Assembly: GCF_019977735.1 (NCBI RefSeq)
Contig: NZ_AP025018.1
Span: 5,460,580-5,524,579, forward strand
DNA from: Calothrix sp. PCC 7716
Lineage (GTDB): Bacteria; Cyanobacteriota; Cyanobacteriia; Cyanobacteriales; Nostocaceae
Direction: 5' to 3'
Length of the DNA stretch: 64,000 nt
Shown here: positions 1-8,551 of the stretch, piece by piece
Layout: the number at the start of each line of letters is the position of its first letter
Position numbering within the stretch: the first letter of the stretch is position 1
Made by a program: the position numbers and the translations under genes
Notes under the pieces: model-generated
What the model was told of the DNA's origin: nothing
What the model saw: only the letters and a program-made list of their open reading frames with translations
Database searches by the model: none

Positions 1-435
1 GATGAACCGACCGTTCCAAGGATAACCAACGCTATCGGCAGCTGTGGCGCCTAACCCTGAAACAATTAAGTGTTGTGGGTTCATTGCCATTGCTTCTGCC
101 ATAATTACATCGCGCGGATTTGTGCCACCCATTACTGCACCTACAACTGGGTCACTGGCGCCATCTTCTTGCACTCTGATAGGTGCCTTATCTAGAAGGT
201 GAGCAATCATTGTTGCAAGCATTTCGATATGACCAATTTCTTCAGTACCAATATCTAGCAACATATCACGATATTTTGCTGGTCCCCGACAGTTAAACCC
301 TTGGAATAAATACTGCATCATTACAGTCATTTCTCCAAAAGTTCCACCAATGAGTTCCTGAACCTTCTTTGCGTAAACTGCATCTGGCTTTGTGGGCGGC
401 TTAAAATATTGAAGTTTCTTGGTGTGATAAAACAT
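1..435 (-). CDS. Manganese catalase (non-heme), C-terminus beyond window
   Basis: The 145 visible codons, read from ATG at 435, give the N-terminal half of a Mn-containing catalase, which disproportionates hydrogen peroxide in the cytoplasm using a di-manganese centre in a four-helix bundle. The start MFYHTKKLQ is typical of the family. Glu35 (TFGEMTVMMQYLFQG) and the pair Glu66/His69 in DIGTEEIGHIEML match known metal ligands of the Lactobacillus enzyme. The remaining ligands lie past the window edge. The gene is transcribed off the left end, so an intact C-terminus cannot be confirmed. Cyanobacteria often carry two such catalases (KatA/KatB type); which one this is cannot be decided here. 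Confidence 0.93.
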   Translation of the reverse strand, partial: MFYHTKKLQYFKPPTKPDAVYAKKVQELIGGTFGEMTVMMQYLFQGFNCRGPAKYRDMLLDIGTEEIGHIEMLATMIAHLLDKAPIRVQEDGASDPVVGAVMGGTNPRDVIMAEAMAMNPQHLIVSGLGATAADSVGYPWNGRFI

Positions 436-688
436 TTACGTACCCTTCCGAATTAAGTTACTAATATACTTGGGCGACATTGACAGTTAATCTTGACTGC
501 TTTCCAGCGGCGCCTTACCCTTCTAGTACACTTCTGATTAGCTTGTAGTGCTTCATTCTTCAGTGGGATATGGAAAACTCTTTTATTTAAGCCTTTATAC
601 GGAAGTTACTTTAATTCTTTAGCCTACAATGGCAAATGCCCTAGGGCTGTCACCTGCTTTAATCCCTCTTTTCACTTTCGTCTAATCA
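436..688. other. Intergenic leader upstream of the catalase
   Basis: No gene or tRNA is visible. The stretch should hold the catalase promoter on the minus strand. One GGCGCC lies near 507. No convincing -10/-35 pair or terminator was found. Confidence 0.4.
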
Positions 689-931
689 GTGTTATCACTC
701 ACTAGTAAATTAATATACCTAATTTACATTTATACTTGCTGTGTGCTGGCTGTTTTTGTCATGAAATATTATTCGCTACTGTGGTCAGTGACGTTCTGTT
801 TTTTGTTAGCAGTAACGTTTTACCCCCTATTCCCGTCTTTGCTGTCACGGTCGATGCATCAAAATCGAGTTAGGCAGTGGCAACCTATTTCTATTTTGGT
901 AAACTTGGCGCCGCTGTTTGTTATAAAATGA
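689..931 (+). CDS. Possible small membrane protein, doubtful
   Basis: This GTG-started frame encodes 80 residues with two hydrophobic stretches (about residues 8-27 and 29-50) and a basic tail. There is no ribosome-binding site upstream and no family I recognise. An in-frame ATG at 761 would give a shorter version with one helix. The region is AT-rich, where chance hydrophobic frames are common, so this may not be a gene. Confidence 0.2.
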   Translation: MLSLTSKLIYLIYIYTCCVLAVFVMKYYSLLWSVTFCFLLAVTFYPLFPSLLSRSMHQNRVRQWQPISILVNLAPLFVIK

Positions 932-949
932 ATTTTTGAATTGGTGCCT

Positions 950-1035
950 AAAATCCCCCCTAACCCCCCTTATTAAGGGGAGAAAAAGAGGTAAATTCTT
1001 AGCCCCCCTTATTAAGGGGGGTTGGGGGGATCAAA
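950..1035. repeat. Double C-tract/G-tract inverted repeat
   Basis: Two successive hairpins are built from CCCCCCTTATTAAGGGGGG and flanking C6/G6 runs. The same element recurs at 36521-36551. It lies at the 3' end of the glycosidase gene and supplies that gene's last codons and stop, so it may also act as its terminator. Confidence 0.7.
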
Positions 1036-2567
1036 TTATTTATTTTGATGATTGTACTTGGACTTTGTATTCCGTAACGAGTTACACCCGATATAGCAAC
1101 TGTATTAACTTGAGCATCAGTCAATGGATATGAGTTTTGATTGGCTGGTAAGATATTTGTCTTCCATTCATTTCCTGTTTTTGTTTGTAAAACCCATAAT
1201 GAGACTGGTTGTTTACCTGTTGCTTTCCAAGTTAATTGATTAATATTAGAAATTGTATTTTTTTGAATCTCTAATATTGGTTTCGAGGGGGGTGTATTAT
1301 TTAGCCAGGGTGATGCTGGTACTAATGCTGGATTTTGATAGCTTTTCTGCGATAATAAATCTGAGATTCCTGCGCGATTTTCCATTAAAGGTTTCATACT
1401 AAAGTGTATGTTACCACTGGCGCCCATAATTCCCTGCGTGCTTTTGAGTTGATAGAGTATTTCATTAGCATTCCAGTTTTGACGCTCTTGGTTCCCAACT
1501 CTACTAGTGTAAACTGATGCCCAAAGATGGCGATTTTTAACGTTTTGACTTTTCCACCAGTTTAATAATACCGGATAACTTTGCGCTGTTTGTTCAATTT
1601 TCCAATATAGTTGTGGTGAAAAGTAATCTAACCAACCCTCTGTCAACCATTTGCGAGAGTCAGCATATATTTCTTCGTAAGGGTTAAAACCCCCAGTATT
1701 AGATATCTGTTTCGGATATCCAGGTTTCCAAACACCAAAGGGACTAATGCCAACTTTCACCCAAGGTTTAGCACTTTTTACACCTTTGTATAAATTTTGA
1801 ACAAATGTATTAATGTTTTCTCGGCGCCAGTCGTTACGATTTAGTTTACCTCCAGAACGTTGATACTTCGCGTAGCTTACTTCATCAGGAAATTCTATAT
1901 TTTGCTTCTTCTCGTTTCGTTCTGGATAAGGGTAAAAATAATCATCTATAGTTATACCATCAATATCATAGCGTTTGACTACATCCATCATGACTTTTAA
2001 CGAGTAGTCTTGAACCTCTTTTTCTCCTGGGTCTAACCACATGTACTTACCGTATTGTCTAACTAAATCAGGACGTGTTTTAGTTATATGAGTTGGCGCC
2101 ACTTCTGATATAGATTTAATATGACTTGCGCGGTAAGGGTTAAACCAAACATGTAATTCTAAACCGCGTTTGCGTGCTTCTGTTATCGCAAATTCCAGAG
2201 GGTCATAATAAGGTAATGGGGGTTGTCCCATTTTACCCGTGAGAAACTCAGACCAAGGTTCATATGGTGATGCGTATAATGCGTCTGCCATAGGACGGAT
2301 TTGAAAAATTATGGCATTGAGCTTTAACTGTACGGCTTTATCTAAAATAGCTATCAGTTCTGCTTTTTGTTGGTCTGTTGTTAGTCCAGGCTTTGAGGGA
2401 AAGTCTATATTGGCAACGCTGGCAACCCATACACCTCTAAATTCTCTGGTGGTCGGTGGGGGTGTGTCTATTGTTTGAATGGGTTTGGCTTGTTTTTCCT
2501 GGGACTGGACTGGAGAGGCAATTGTTAAAAGAAGTAGTCCGCTTAGAATAGTAGCTTTGATGTTCAT
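999..2567 (-). CDS. GHL10 (DUF187) family exported glycoside-hydrolase-like protein
   Basis: The 522-residue product starts with a signal peptide (about residues 1-22, ending ASPVQSQ), then a GHL10 TIM-barrel domain from FRGVWVASVANIDF (about 43) to about 400, and a short C-terminal beta-rich domain. Motifs expected of the family are present: NAIIFQIRPMADALY, LELHVWFNPYRA and DIDGITIDDYFYPYPE with paired Asp residues. The family is thought to act on extracellular glycans; the substrate is unknown. The last dozen residues (NNLIPPTPLNKGG) are encoded by the C/G-rich intergenic repeat, so the original stop was probably replaced by repeat insertion. The gene stands alone on its strand. Confidence 0.85.
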   Translation of the reverse strand: MNIKATILSGLLLLTIASPVQSQEKQAKPIQTIDTPPPTTREFRGVWVASVANIDFPSKPGLTTDQQKAELIAILDKAVQLKLNAIIFQIRPMADALYASPYEPWSEFLTGKMGQPPLPYYDPLEFAITEARKRGLELHVWFNPYRASHIKSISEVAPTHITKTRPDLVRQYGKYMWLDPGEKEVQDYSLKVMMDVVKRYDIDGITIDDYFYPYPERNEKKQNIEFPDEVSYAKYQRSGGKLNRNDWRRENINTFVQNLYKGVKSAKPWVKVGISPFGVWKPGYPKQISNTGGFNPYEEIYADSRKWLTEGWLDYFSPQLYWKIEQTAQSYPVLLNWWKSQNVKNRHLWASVYTSRVGNQERQNWNANEILYQLKSTQGIMGASGNIHFSMKPLMENRAGISDLLSQKSYQNPALVPASPWLNNTPPSKPILEIQKNTISNINQLTWKATGKQPVSLWVLQTKTGNEWKTNILPANQNSYPLTDAQVNTVAISGVTRYGIQSPSTIIKINNLIPPTPLNKGG

Positions 2568-2609
2568 TAGATTTTAACTATAAAATACATGCACAATGAA
2601 ATACATCTA

Positions 2610-2631
2610 CAGGCAGGATGCCTGTTCCACA
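2610..2631. repeat. Copy of the GGCAGGATGCC palindrome family
   Basis: A short palindrome followed by GTTCCACAAT, in the divergent spacer between 2567 and 2677. Related copies lie near 8011-8085, 15123, 36353, 48212 and 50917. Confidence 0.55.
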
Positions 2632-2676
2632 ATTACACTTAATGATTTTGACAAATTTATTACACGATAAACATAG

Positions 2677-3828
2677 ATGGCACAATTAATATCTAATACT
2701 AAACGTCTTGTTTCTCTGGATGTTTTCCGAGGGATTGCTATAGCTTCGATGATATTGGTGAATAATCCGGGTAGTTGGAAATATATTTACCCTCCTCTTG
2801 AACATGCACCTTGGCATGGTTGTACCCCTACAGATTTAATTTTTCCCTTTTTTCTTTTTATTGTGGGTGTGGCGATGGCTTTCTCTTTTGCCAAGTATAC
2901 TGATGATAATCGACCAGATATTAAGGTTTATTGGCGTATTCTTAGGAGAGGTGCTTTATTGTTCGGTTTTGGTTTATTATTGGCGATTTTCTCTCCTTTT
3001 CTAGATTTAATCTTAAAAGGGGCGCCTATAGCTTTTAGTAAGCTGCGAATTATGGGAGTTTTACAGCGCATCAGTTTAGCTTACATGTTGGCCAGCTTCG
3101 CTGTTTTAAATTTGAAACGGCGCTTACTATGGGTATTAGCACTCATTCTATTAATAGGGTACTGGGCAGCAATGCTTCTTATTCCTGTTCCTGGTTACGG
3201 TGCTGGCAACCTGTCACCAGAAGGAAATTTAGCAGGTTATATAGACAGATTAATTTTAGGGACACATATATTTAAAGGAGGTGCCTTTGACCCAGAAGGG
3301 TTATTTAGTACATTACCTGCTATAGTCACAGTTTTGTTTGGATACTTTACAGGTGCATGGCTGCGTATTCAAGCAATAAAAAGCCGTACTAGTGTTAATC
3401 TTACTATTTTTGGTTTAATTTGCGTCATTATTGGACACTTCTGGGGATTAATCTTTCCAATTAACAAACAGCTATGGACTAGTTCTTATGTAGTGTATAC
3501 CGCAGGATGGGCATTACTATTACTAGCTTTGTGTTATGAACTAATCGAAGTTCGGAGATTAAAGCGTTTGGGTTTCCCTTTAGAAGTAATGGGGTTAAAC
3601 GCAATTTTTCTATTCGTCGGTTCGGGTTTGTTGGCTAGGATACTTAATAAAACGCAAATTGGTGTCGGAGAAAAGGCGCCATCAACATACACTTGGATTT
3701 ACGAAAACTTGTTTGCTTCTTGGGCAGGAGCAATGAACGGTTCTCTATTTTTCGCCATCACAACAGTTTTATTTTGGTGGGTAATTCTTTACGCTATGTA
3801 TAGGCGCCGTTGGTTCCTCAAAATTTAA
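2677..3828 (+). CDS. HGSNAT/NagX-type membrane acyltransferase (DUF5009/DUF1624-like)
   Basis: A 383-residue polytopic membrane protein with about 10 hydrophobic helices. The N-terminus RLVSLDVFRGIAIASMI followed by HAPWHGCTPTDLIFPFFLF (His43, His47) is the signature of the heparan-alpha-glucosaminide N-acetyltransferase/NagX family, in which a membrane histidine transfers acetyl groups to an amino-sugar. In cyanobacteria the substrate is unknown; cell-wall or exopolysaccharide amino-sugars are a reasonable guess. It starts at ATG 2677 and ends inside a repeat shared with the convergent neighbour. Confidence 0.8.
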   Translation: MAQLISNTKRLVSLDVFRGIAIASMILVNNPGSWKYIYPPLEHAPWHGCTPTDLIFPFFLFIVGVAMAFSFAKYTDDNRPDIKVYWRILRRGALLFGFGLLLAIFSPFLDLILKGAPIAFSKLRIMGVLQRISLAYMLASFAVLNLKRRLLWVLALILLIGYWAAMLLIPVPGYGAGNLSPEGNLAGYIDRLILGTHIFKGGAFDPEGLFSTLPAIVTVLFGYFTGAWLRIQAIKSRTSVNLTIFGLICVIIGHFWGLIFPINKQLWTSSYVVYTAGWALLLLALCYELIEVRRLKRLGFPLEVMGLNAIFLFVGSGLLARILNKTQIGVGEKAPSTYTWIYENLFASWAGAMNGSLFFAITTVLFWWVILYAMYRRRWFLKI

Positions 3829-3850
3829 GAAACCAGAAACCTGGTTTCTT
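3827..3850. terminator. GAAACC..GGTTTC hairpin between convergent genes
   Basis: AGAAACCAG / CCTGGTTTCT forms a stem between two convergent genes. It overlaps both 3' ends by one or two bases and probably serves as a bidirectional terminator. It belongs to a dispersed family (10146, 33970, 42977, 56549). Confidence 0.6.
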
Positions 3851-4349
3851 ATCGCGCTTGTAAAGACTGGCGTAACCAATAAGTAACCGTCCCAAGCACA
3901 ACCAGGAAAAACACAGGTACAAACCAAATTCCCCAACTAAAACTTTGTGAAGTTGCCAGACTATACATTAAACATTGCATAAAAGCAAATATCCATATCA
4001 ACTCAACTTTCAACCAATTCAACATCGATAGCGCAATAACGTACTGGCGCCGTGCGTTGTTTTCATTAATGGGGACAAGATAGTTAAACTTGTGCGGTGT
4101 ACGATTTAAATACGTTAAAAAGCCGTAAAAAAACAAAGCTAAACCAGGTAGCATCCACAATATCCGTTTACTACCCCAGGCATTCGGGCGCCCATCGAAT
4201 CCAAAATGCATAGGTATAGTATCAGGTAATACAAACCACCCGTAAATAGCAACTACAAATAATACTACGAGTCCTGCAATCGCTATCTCCGAAACCCGCC
4301 TATTCTGGGTTGATTCAGAAATAAATATAACCGGACGCTGGTAACTCAT
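3849..4349 (-). CDS. DUF1648 membrane protein
   Basis: This 166-residue protein has four predicted membrane helices. The segment DTIPMHFGFDGRPNAWGSK (about 43-61) is the hallmark of DUF1648, found in SdpI-like and other small membrane proteins. ATG at 4349 is preceded by a good GAGGA ribosome-binding site. Function is unknown. In Bacillus the related SdpI gives immunity to a toxin, but no such partner is seen here. Confidence 0.75.
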   Translation of the reverse strand: MSYQRPVIFISESTQNRRVSEIAIAGLVVLFVVAIYGWFVLPDTIPMHFGFDGRPNAWGSKRILWMLPGLALFFYGFLTYLNRTPHKFNYLVPINENNARRQYVIALSMLNWLKVELIWIFAFMQCLMYSLATSQSFSWGIWFVPVFFLVVLGTVTYWLRQSLQAR

Positions 4350-4492
4350 AATACTTCCTCCGTAAACGCAGTTAAATTATTTTTAACTTACCGCTCTTGC
4401 CGTAACACGCTATAAAATCTTTACTCACTTTTACAATCCCAATCTTGTATTATCTTGTAGTATATATATTATGGAAAGAACTATCTATATAT

Positions 4493-5038
4493 ATGGACAA
4501 CACCCGTTTAGTAAAAATCAGTAGATACCTAAGCAAACATTTACGACACCAACCCGAAAGAATAGGTATCGAACTTACTCCAGGAGGTTGGGTAGAAGTA
4601 GAAAAATTATTAGCAGCTTGTAAAAAACATCAATTCCCCATCAGCAGACAAGAACTAGAAGAAGTAGTAGCCAACAACGATAAACAGCGTTACTCATTCG
4701 ATAAGACAGGCGCCTTAATTCGTGCCAACCAAGGACACAGCGTTGAAATAGATCTACAATTAGAGCCGCAAGTCCCTCCAGATGTTTTGTATCACGGAAC
4801 CGGGCATAAATCTGTAGATGTAATTTTAGAACAGGGACTTTTAAAAATGTCCCGACATCATGTACATTTGTCAGCAGATATTGAAACCGCGACAAAGGTT
4901 GGAGCTAGACGTGGTAAACCAGTAGTACTTATAGTTGATGCTGCAAAAATGCATTTACACGGGATACGCTTTTACTGTTCAGATAACGGTGTATGGCTAG
5001 TTGATAGCGTGGCGCCTCAGTATTTGAGTCTAACTTAG
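4493..5038 (+). CDS. kptA: RNA 2'-phosphotransferase (Tpt1/KptA family)
   Basis: The product (181 residues from ATG 4493) belongs to the family that transfers an internal 2'-phosphate from RNA to NAD+, giving ADP-ribose-1'',2''-cyclic phosphate. Diagnostic segments occur in order: SRYLSKHLRHQP, GGWVEVEKLL, LIRANQGHS, VLYHGTGHKS, HVHLSADIETA and the C-terminal FYCSDNGVWLVDSV. I chose ATG 4493, not the upstream TTG at 4445, because family homology begins at MDNTRLVKISRYLS. Bacterial KptA has no tRNA-splicing substrate, so its physiological role is open. It is a single gene. Confidence 0.92.
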   Translation: MDNTRLVKISRYLSKHLRHQPERIGIELTPGGWVEVEKLLAACKKHQFPISRQELEEVVANNDKQRYSFDKTGALIRANQGHSVEIDLQLEPQVPPDVLYHGTGHKSVDVILEQGLLKMSRHHVHLSADIETATKVGARRGKPVVLIVDAAKMHLHGIRFYCSDNGVWLVDSVAPQYLSLT

Positions 5039-5337
5039 CTTTAACAGCCAACATCCCTAAGTATGTTTTCACAGTAACTATTGTATGTTAGTATCATTTA
5101 TATCTTAAAACTTTATTAACTACCGTCAGCCAAATCAGCCAGAATACCTAGAATATAGTGTAAATTGTTAAGATTCTAACAATTTTAACTCTGGAAACAA
5201 AAAATTATCGTTTACTTCTGGTTTTTTATCCTTAGTACAAGTTTTTGCATTGGATAATGAGTTAGCGATTCAGTAATTAAGCTGATAGCTGATGTAGCTG
5301 ATAGTAAGCGCAAGATAGCACAAATGGAGACAAGGGT

Positions 5338-5571
5338 ATGCACTTAGAACAAGTTAACGCTTTTTATGATTTTGTGGCTTCTCACCAAGATATATACGAA
5401 CAGTACTATAACGGTTGCTGCATTCGTGGTGTGTTTGGGGTTTGGAGCTGGGACAAGAAAAAAATAGTTGATTTTGCAGCAACGCTTGGGTTCAATTTTA
5501 CCGAAAGCGAGCTTGATTACGTTCTGTTTGACAGTGGTGCAGGTGCAGTACAGCATGTATCAGCTTACTAA
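5338..5571 (+). CDS. Nif11-family small protein / leader-peptide-like
   Basis: A 77-residue protein beginning MHLEQVNAFYDFVASHQDIY, the Nif11 domain pattern. Some family members are leader regions of RiPP precursors, others are stand-alone proteins near nitrogen-fixation genes. It has Trp/Cys residues (NGCCIRGVFGVWSWDKK) but no double-Gly cleavage site or long core peptide. No modification enzyme, LanM or transporter lies nearby, so a stand-alone Nif11 protein is more likely than a natural-product precursor. About 300 bases with no other gene precede it. Confidence 0.7.
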   Translation: MHLEQVNAFYDFVASHQDIYEQYYNGCCIRGVFGVWSWDKKKIVDFAATLGFNFTESELDYVLFDSGAGAVQHVSAY

Positions 5572-5659
5572 TTTTATCAAAACAGTAACGGCGCCTGCAT
5601 GAGTACAATAATACAAAAGTTTTAACAACGCGCGTTTTACAACCAAAAAATATATCATA

Positions 5660-5703
5660 GTAGAGACGTTACATGTAGAGACGTTACATGTAACGTCTCT
5701 ACA
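5660..5703. repeat. GTAGAGACGT palindrome family, one and a half units
   Basis: GTAGAGACGTTACAT is repeated twice, then closed by the complementary ATGTAACGTCTCTAC. Other copies: 23041-23068, 23871-23898, 55849-55891, and one inside a gene at 61228-61255. Confidence 0.8.
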
Positions 5704-5752
5704 TTGTCATTGTTGTCATGGGCGCCAGTACCCAATAAAAATCAAAATCGCA

Positions 5753-6394
5753 ATGGGTGACTTCTTTCTTATTAAATATGGTTCAGAAATACTACAGCGT
5801 GCAGGGGAGCATTTAGTTTTGGTAGGAATATCAATTACGATAGCAACGCTAATTGGTATTCCCTTGGGTATTTTGATTACTCGCAAAGCGATATTAAGGC
5901 AGCCGATTTTAGGTATAGCTAATATATTACAAACAATTCCCAGCTTGGCACTGTTCGGTTTATTAATTCCTGTACCAATAATAGGTGGTATTGGCGCCAC
6001 TCCTGCAATTGTAGCGTTAACACTGTACTCATTTTTACCGATAATTAGAAATACTTATACGGGAATAATCGGAGTTGATAGTGCTGTACGTGAAGCTGGA
6101 CGGGGTATGGGAATGAGCGACTGGGAATTGTTAGTGCAAGTAGAATTACCGTTAGCAATGAATGTTATTTTAGCTGGGGTAAGAGTAGCGACGGTTATCG
6201 CAATTGGAATTGCGACTATTGCAGCAGCAATTGGTGCAGGTGGGTTAGGGGTATTTATATTTAGAGGAATTGCAGTAGTTAATAACCAGTTAATTTTAGC
6301 AGGCGCCGTGCCCGCAGCCGTAATTGCTTTTGTAGCTGATTTTGCAATTGGTTTATTGGAGAAGCGCTTAAGTATTTATTCCAAAAGCTCTTAG
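5753..6394 (+). CDS. Osmoprotectant-type ABC transporter permease (OpuB/ProW family)
   Basis: A 213-residue inner-membrane permease with five or six helices. The BPD_transp_1 core is clear: LGIANILQTIPSLALFGLL early, and the EAA loop EAGRGMGMSDWELLVQVELP (about 125-144), which contacts the ATPase. It resembles the single-domain permeases of glycine-betaine/choline/carnitine importers. The matching binding lipoprotein follows at 6994, but a response regulator intervenes and no ATP-binding subunit is present in the window, so the ATPase must be encoded elsewhere. Confidence 0.85.
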   Translation: MGDFFLIKYGSEILQRAGEHLVLVGISITIATLIGIPLGILITRKAILRQPILGIANILQTIPSLALFGLLIPVPIIGGIGATPAIVALTLYSFLPIIRNTYTGIIGVDSAVREAGRGMGMSDWELLVQVELPLAMNVILAGVRVATVIAIGIATIAAAIGAGGLGVFIFRGIAVVNNQLILAGAVPAAVIAFVADFAIGLLEKRLSIYSKSS

Positions 6395-6541
6395 TACTTG
6401 ATAAAATTGGATGTTCTGGTATTCCTCAGAGAAATACTATCAAGTTTACGTCCCAAGGTGGTAACGTTGAAGTGAGGCTATAGAAAACGAACGGCACCAT
6501 ATTTAAGCTAAAACTTCCATTAATACCCGTTACAATCGCAA

Positions 6542-6961
6542 ATGAATCAAACTTCCCCCATTAGCTCGGACTTATCAAACTTACAGGGAACAAGAATCTT
6601 AGTCGTGGATGACGACCAAGATTCACAGGAATTACTTGCTTTTATGCTCGAACAAGAAGGTGCAGAAATACAAACCGCATCAAGTGCAGTAGAGGCATTG
6701 AATCTAATTACTCAGTGGCAACCAGATGTACTATTAAGTGATATCGGTATGCCACAAATGGATGGTTACACCCTCATCCGTCACATTAGAAATTTACCTA
6801 AAGAGCAGGGGGGTGAAGTTCCAGCTATTGCCTTAACAGCTTATGCAGCAGAAGCAGACAAAGAAACAGCGTTATCTTCAGGGTTTCAGCAGCACATTGC
6901 TAAACCTGTTGACCCTGTTGAGTGTATTGGCGCCATTATTCAACTACTTCAGAAACACTAA
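6542..6961 (+). CDS. CheY-like single-domain response regulator
   Basis: A 139-residue receiver domain with a short N-terminal extension and no output domain. The phosphorylation pocket is complete: Asp23/Asp24 in VVDDDQD, phospho-acceptor Asp67 in LLSDIGMPQMDGY, Thr99 and Lys121 in AKPVDP. Such receivers in cyanobacteria usually work with hybrid kinases. It lies 147 bases after the permease and 32 bases before the binding-protein gene, all on one strand, so it may be co-transcribed with a transporter operon, which is unusual. Confidence 0.88.
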   Translation: MNQTSPISSDLSNLQGTRILVVDDDQDSQELLAFMLEQEGAEIQTASSAVEALNLITQWQPDVLLSDIGMPQMDGYTLIRHIRNLPKEQGGEVPAIALTAYAAEADKETALSSGFQQHIAKPVDPVECIGAIIQLLQKH

Positions 6962-6993
6962 TTTATCATTTACGTTATGAGTTAGGATTATAA

Positions 6994-7905
6994 ATGAATT
7001 GGAAGTTTAAAAACTTTTTATTTATTTGTGCTTTTACTTGCTGTTTAATTTTAATTATAACTAGTTGTAATCCTAATCAAAACAGTAGTAGCGCCAAAGA
7101 TATAATAATTGCTTCAAAAGATTTTACCGAACAAGATATATTAGGTGAACTACTCGCGCAACAAATTGAAGCAAAGACAAATTTAAAGGTTGAACGTAAA
7201 CCTAGGTTAGGTGGTTCCTTTGTTTGCCACCAAGCGCTAACAGCAGGTAAAATTGATGGTTATATTGAATATACTGGTACAGCTTTTACCAGTATTTTAA
7301 AACAACCAGTAATTAATGACCCAAAAGAAGTTTATCGGCGCCTAAAACAAGGGTATGCAGAAAAATTTAATCTTGAAGTCATGAACTCTTTAGGATTTGA
7401 GAATACTTTTGCAATGATTATACGCGGAGAAGATGCCAGAAAATACAATATAAAAACACTTTCAGAAGCAGCAAAATATACACCACAATGGCGTGCTGGA
7501 TTTGGGTATGAATTTGCAGAACGTGAAGACGGTTTCCCAGGTTTATCAAAAACCTATAATTTACAGTTTCGAGAAAGACCAAGTGTAATGAGCTTAGATT
7601 TAATATACCGCGCGTTAACTCAGAAGCTAGTAGATTTTATCGCAGGAAACTCCACAGACGGACAAATAAACCGTTTAGGTCTAATAGTACTTCAAGACGA
7701 TAAAAAATACTTTCCACCTTACGAAGCAGTACCCATCATTCGTCAAGAAACATTAACAAAACATCCAGAATTAAAAACAGCTATATCACAACTAAGCGGA
7801 AAAATAACAGCATCAGAAATGCGACAATTAAATTATTTAGTCGAAGGTGAATTACGCGACATCAAAGACGTAGTAACCCAATTCCGCAAAACAAAAAACC
7901 TCTAA
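6994..7905 (+). CDS. Osmoprotectant ABC transporter substrate-binding lipoprotein (OpuAC/OsmX type)
   Basis: A 303-residue lipoprotein. The lipobox ends ITSC at Cys25, followed by DIIIASKDFTEQDILGELL, the conserved opening of glycine-betaine-type binding proteins. Further family features are CHQALTAGKIDGYIEYTGTA, YRALTQKLVDFIAGNSTDG and YFPPYEAVPIIR near the C-terminal half. It would present an osmoprotectant or quaternary amine to the permease at 5753. The exact ligand cannot be read from the sequence. Confidence 0.87.
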   Translation: MNWKFKNFLFICAFTCCLILIITSCNPNQNSSSAKDIIIASKDFTEQDILGELLAQQIEAKTNLKVERKPRLGGSFVCHQALTAGKIDGYIEYTGTAFTSILKQPVINDPKEVYRRLKQGYAEKFNLEVMNSLGFENTFAMIIRGEDARKYNIKTLSEAAKYTPQWRAGFGYEFAEREDGFPGLSKTYNLQFRERPSVMSLDLIYRALTQKLVDFIAGNSTDGQINRLGLIVLQDDKKYFPPYEAVPIIRQETLTKHPELKTAISQLSGKITASEMRQLNYLVEGELRDIKDVVTQFRKTKNL

Positions 7906-7986
7906 CCCGCCCCATCAACATCAAATTAAAAGTAAAATAAATTACGTATTGGCGCCATTAATATATACATTTGTCAATAAATAAGG

Positions 7987-8104
7987 CACTTCCAAAAATT
8001 TAATTCTCCATCTTGTGAGGTGGGCATCCTTGCCGGCCTCTTTGAATAAACGGGCAGGATGCCCATTCCACAATAAAATATTGGAGATTTTTTTATTTGG
8101 AAGT
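7987..8104. repeat. Nested inverted repeat of about 117 bp, MITE-like
   Basis: The outer arms are related (ACTTCCAAAAATTTAATTCTCCA-like on the left against its complement near 8082-8104). The inner arms are GTGGGCATCCTTGCC / GGGCAGGATGCCCATTCCAC. The inner part belongs to the dispersed GGGCATCC family, but the outer arms are seen only here. It sits between the 3' ends of convergent genes. Confidence 0.6.
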
Positions 8105-8119
8105 CCCTAATACGCCTAA

Positions 8120-8551
8120 TCACCAAATTGTCCAATCCTCCAATCGCAACCCAGGTACTTGGTTAAAATCCCGTTGATTACGAGTGACCACAGTCGCATC
8201 GATAGACAATGCTATTGCTGCAATCCGTAAATCTTGAGTTCCAACTCTAATCTTCTGACGGCGTAACTCTTGATATTCTAAATATGCCTCTTGTGTAAAA
8301 TCTAAAATTGTAAATCGCATTAGGTCATCCAATGCCAAGCGAAACTTCAGATAAGCACGTACTAATTTTTCTGCGTTTGAAGCTTGAGAAGCTTGTCGAA
8401 TTACGCTTAATCTTCCCCAAATCTGCTCCTCAGCAGTTACAACCGTTATAACTACCTCACCTTGAGCTTTTGCTGCTAATTTATTTACTACCGTAGGATT
8501 TCCTTGCAGTAGCAAGGTTAAATGGTCAGTATCTAGAATCCACACCCTCAA
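8120..8551 (-). CDS. PIN-domain toxin, VapC family
   Basis: A 143-residue PIN domain. Acidic residues expected of the Mg2+-dependent RNase are present: Asp in WILDTDH, Glu in TAEEQIW, Asp in TQDLRIAAIAL and the VVTRNQRDF segment. VapC toxins cut tRNA or rRNA and are held inactive by a co-expressed antitoxin. The start (TTG at 8551) overlaps the stop of the upstream gene as TTGA, implying translational coupling. A GTG at 8545 is an alternative start. Confidence 0.88.
   Translation of the reverse strand: MRVWILDTDHLTLLLQGNPTVVNKLAAKAQGEVVITVVTAEEQIWGRLSVIRQASQASNAEKLVRAYLKFRLALDDLMRFTILDFTQEAYLEYQELRRQKIRVGTQDLRIAAIALSIDATVVTRNQRDFNQVPGLRLEDWTIW

Noticed and set aside
5338-5571. RiPP precursor gene cluster
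   Set aside because: Nif11-like peptide only; no modification enzyme, protease or exporter nearby.
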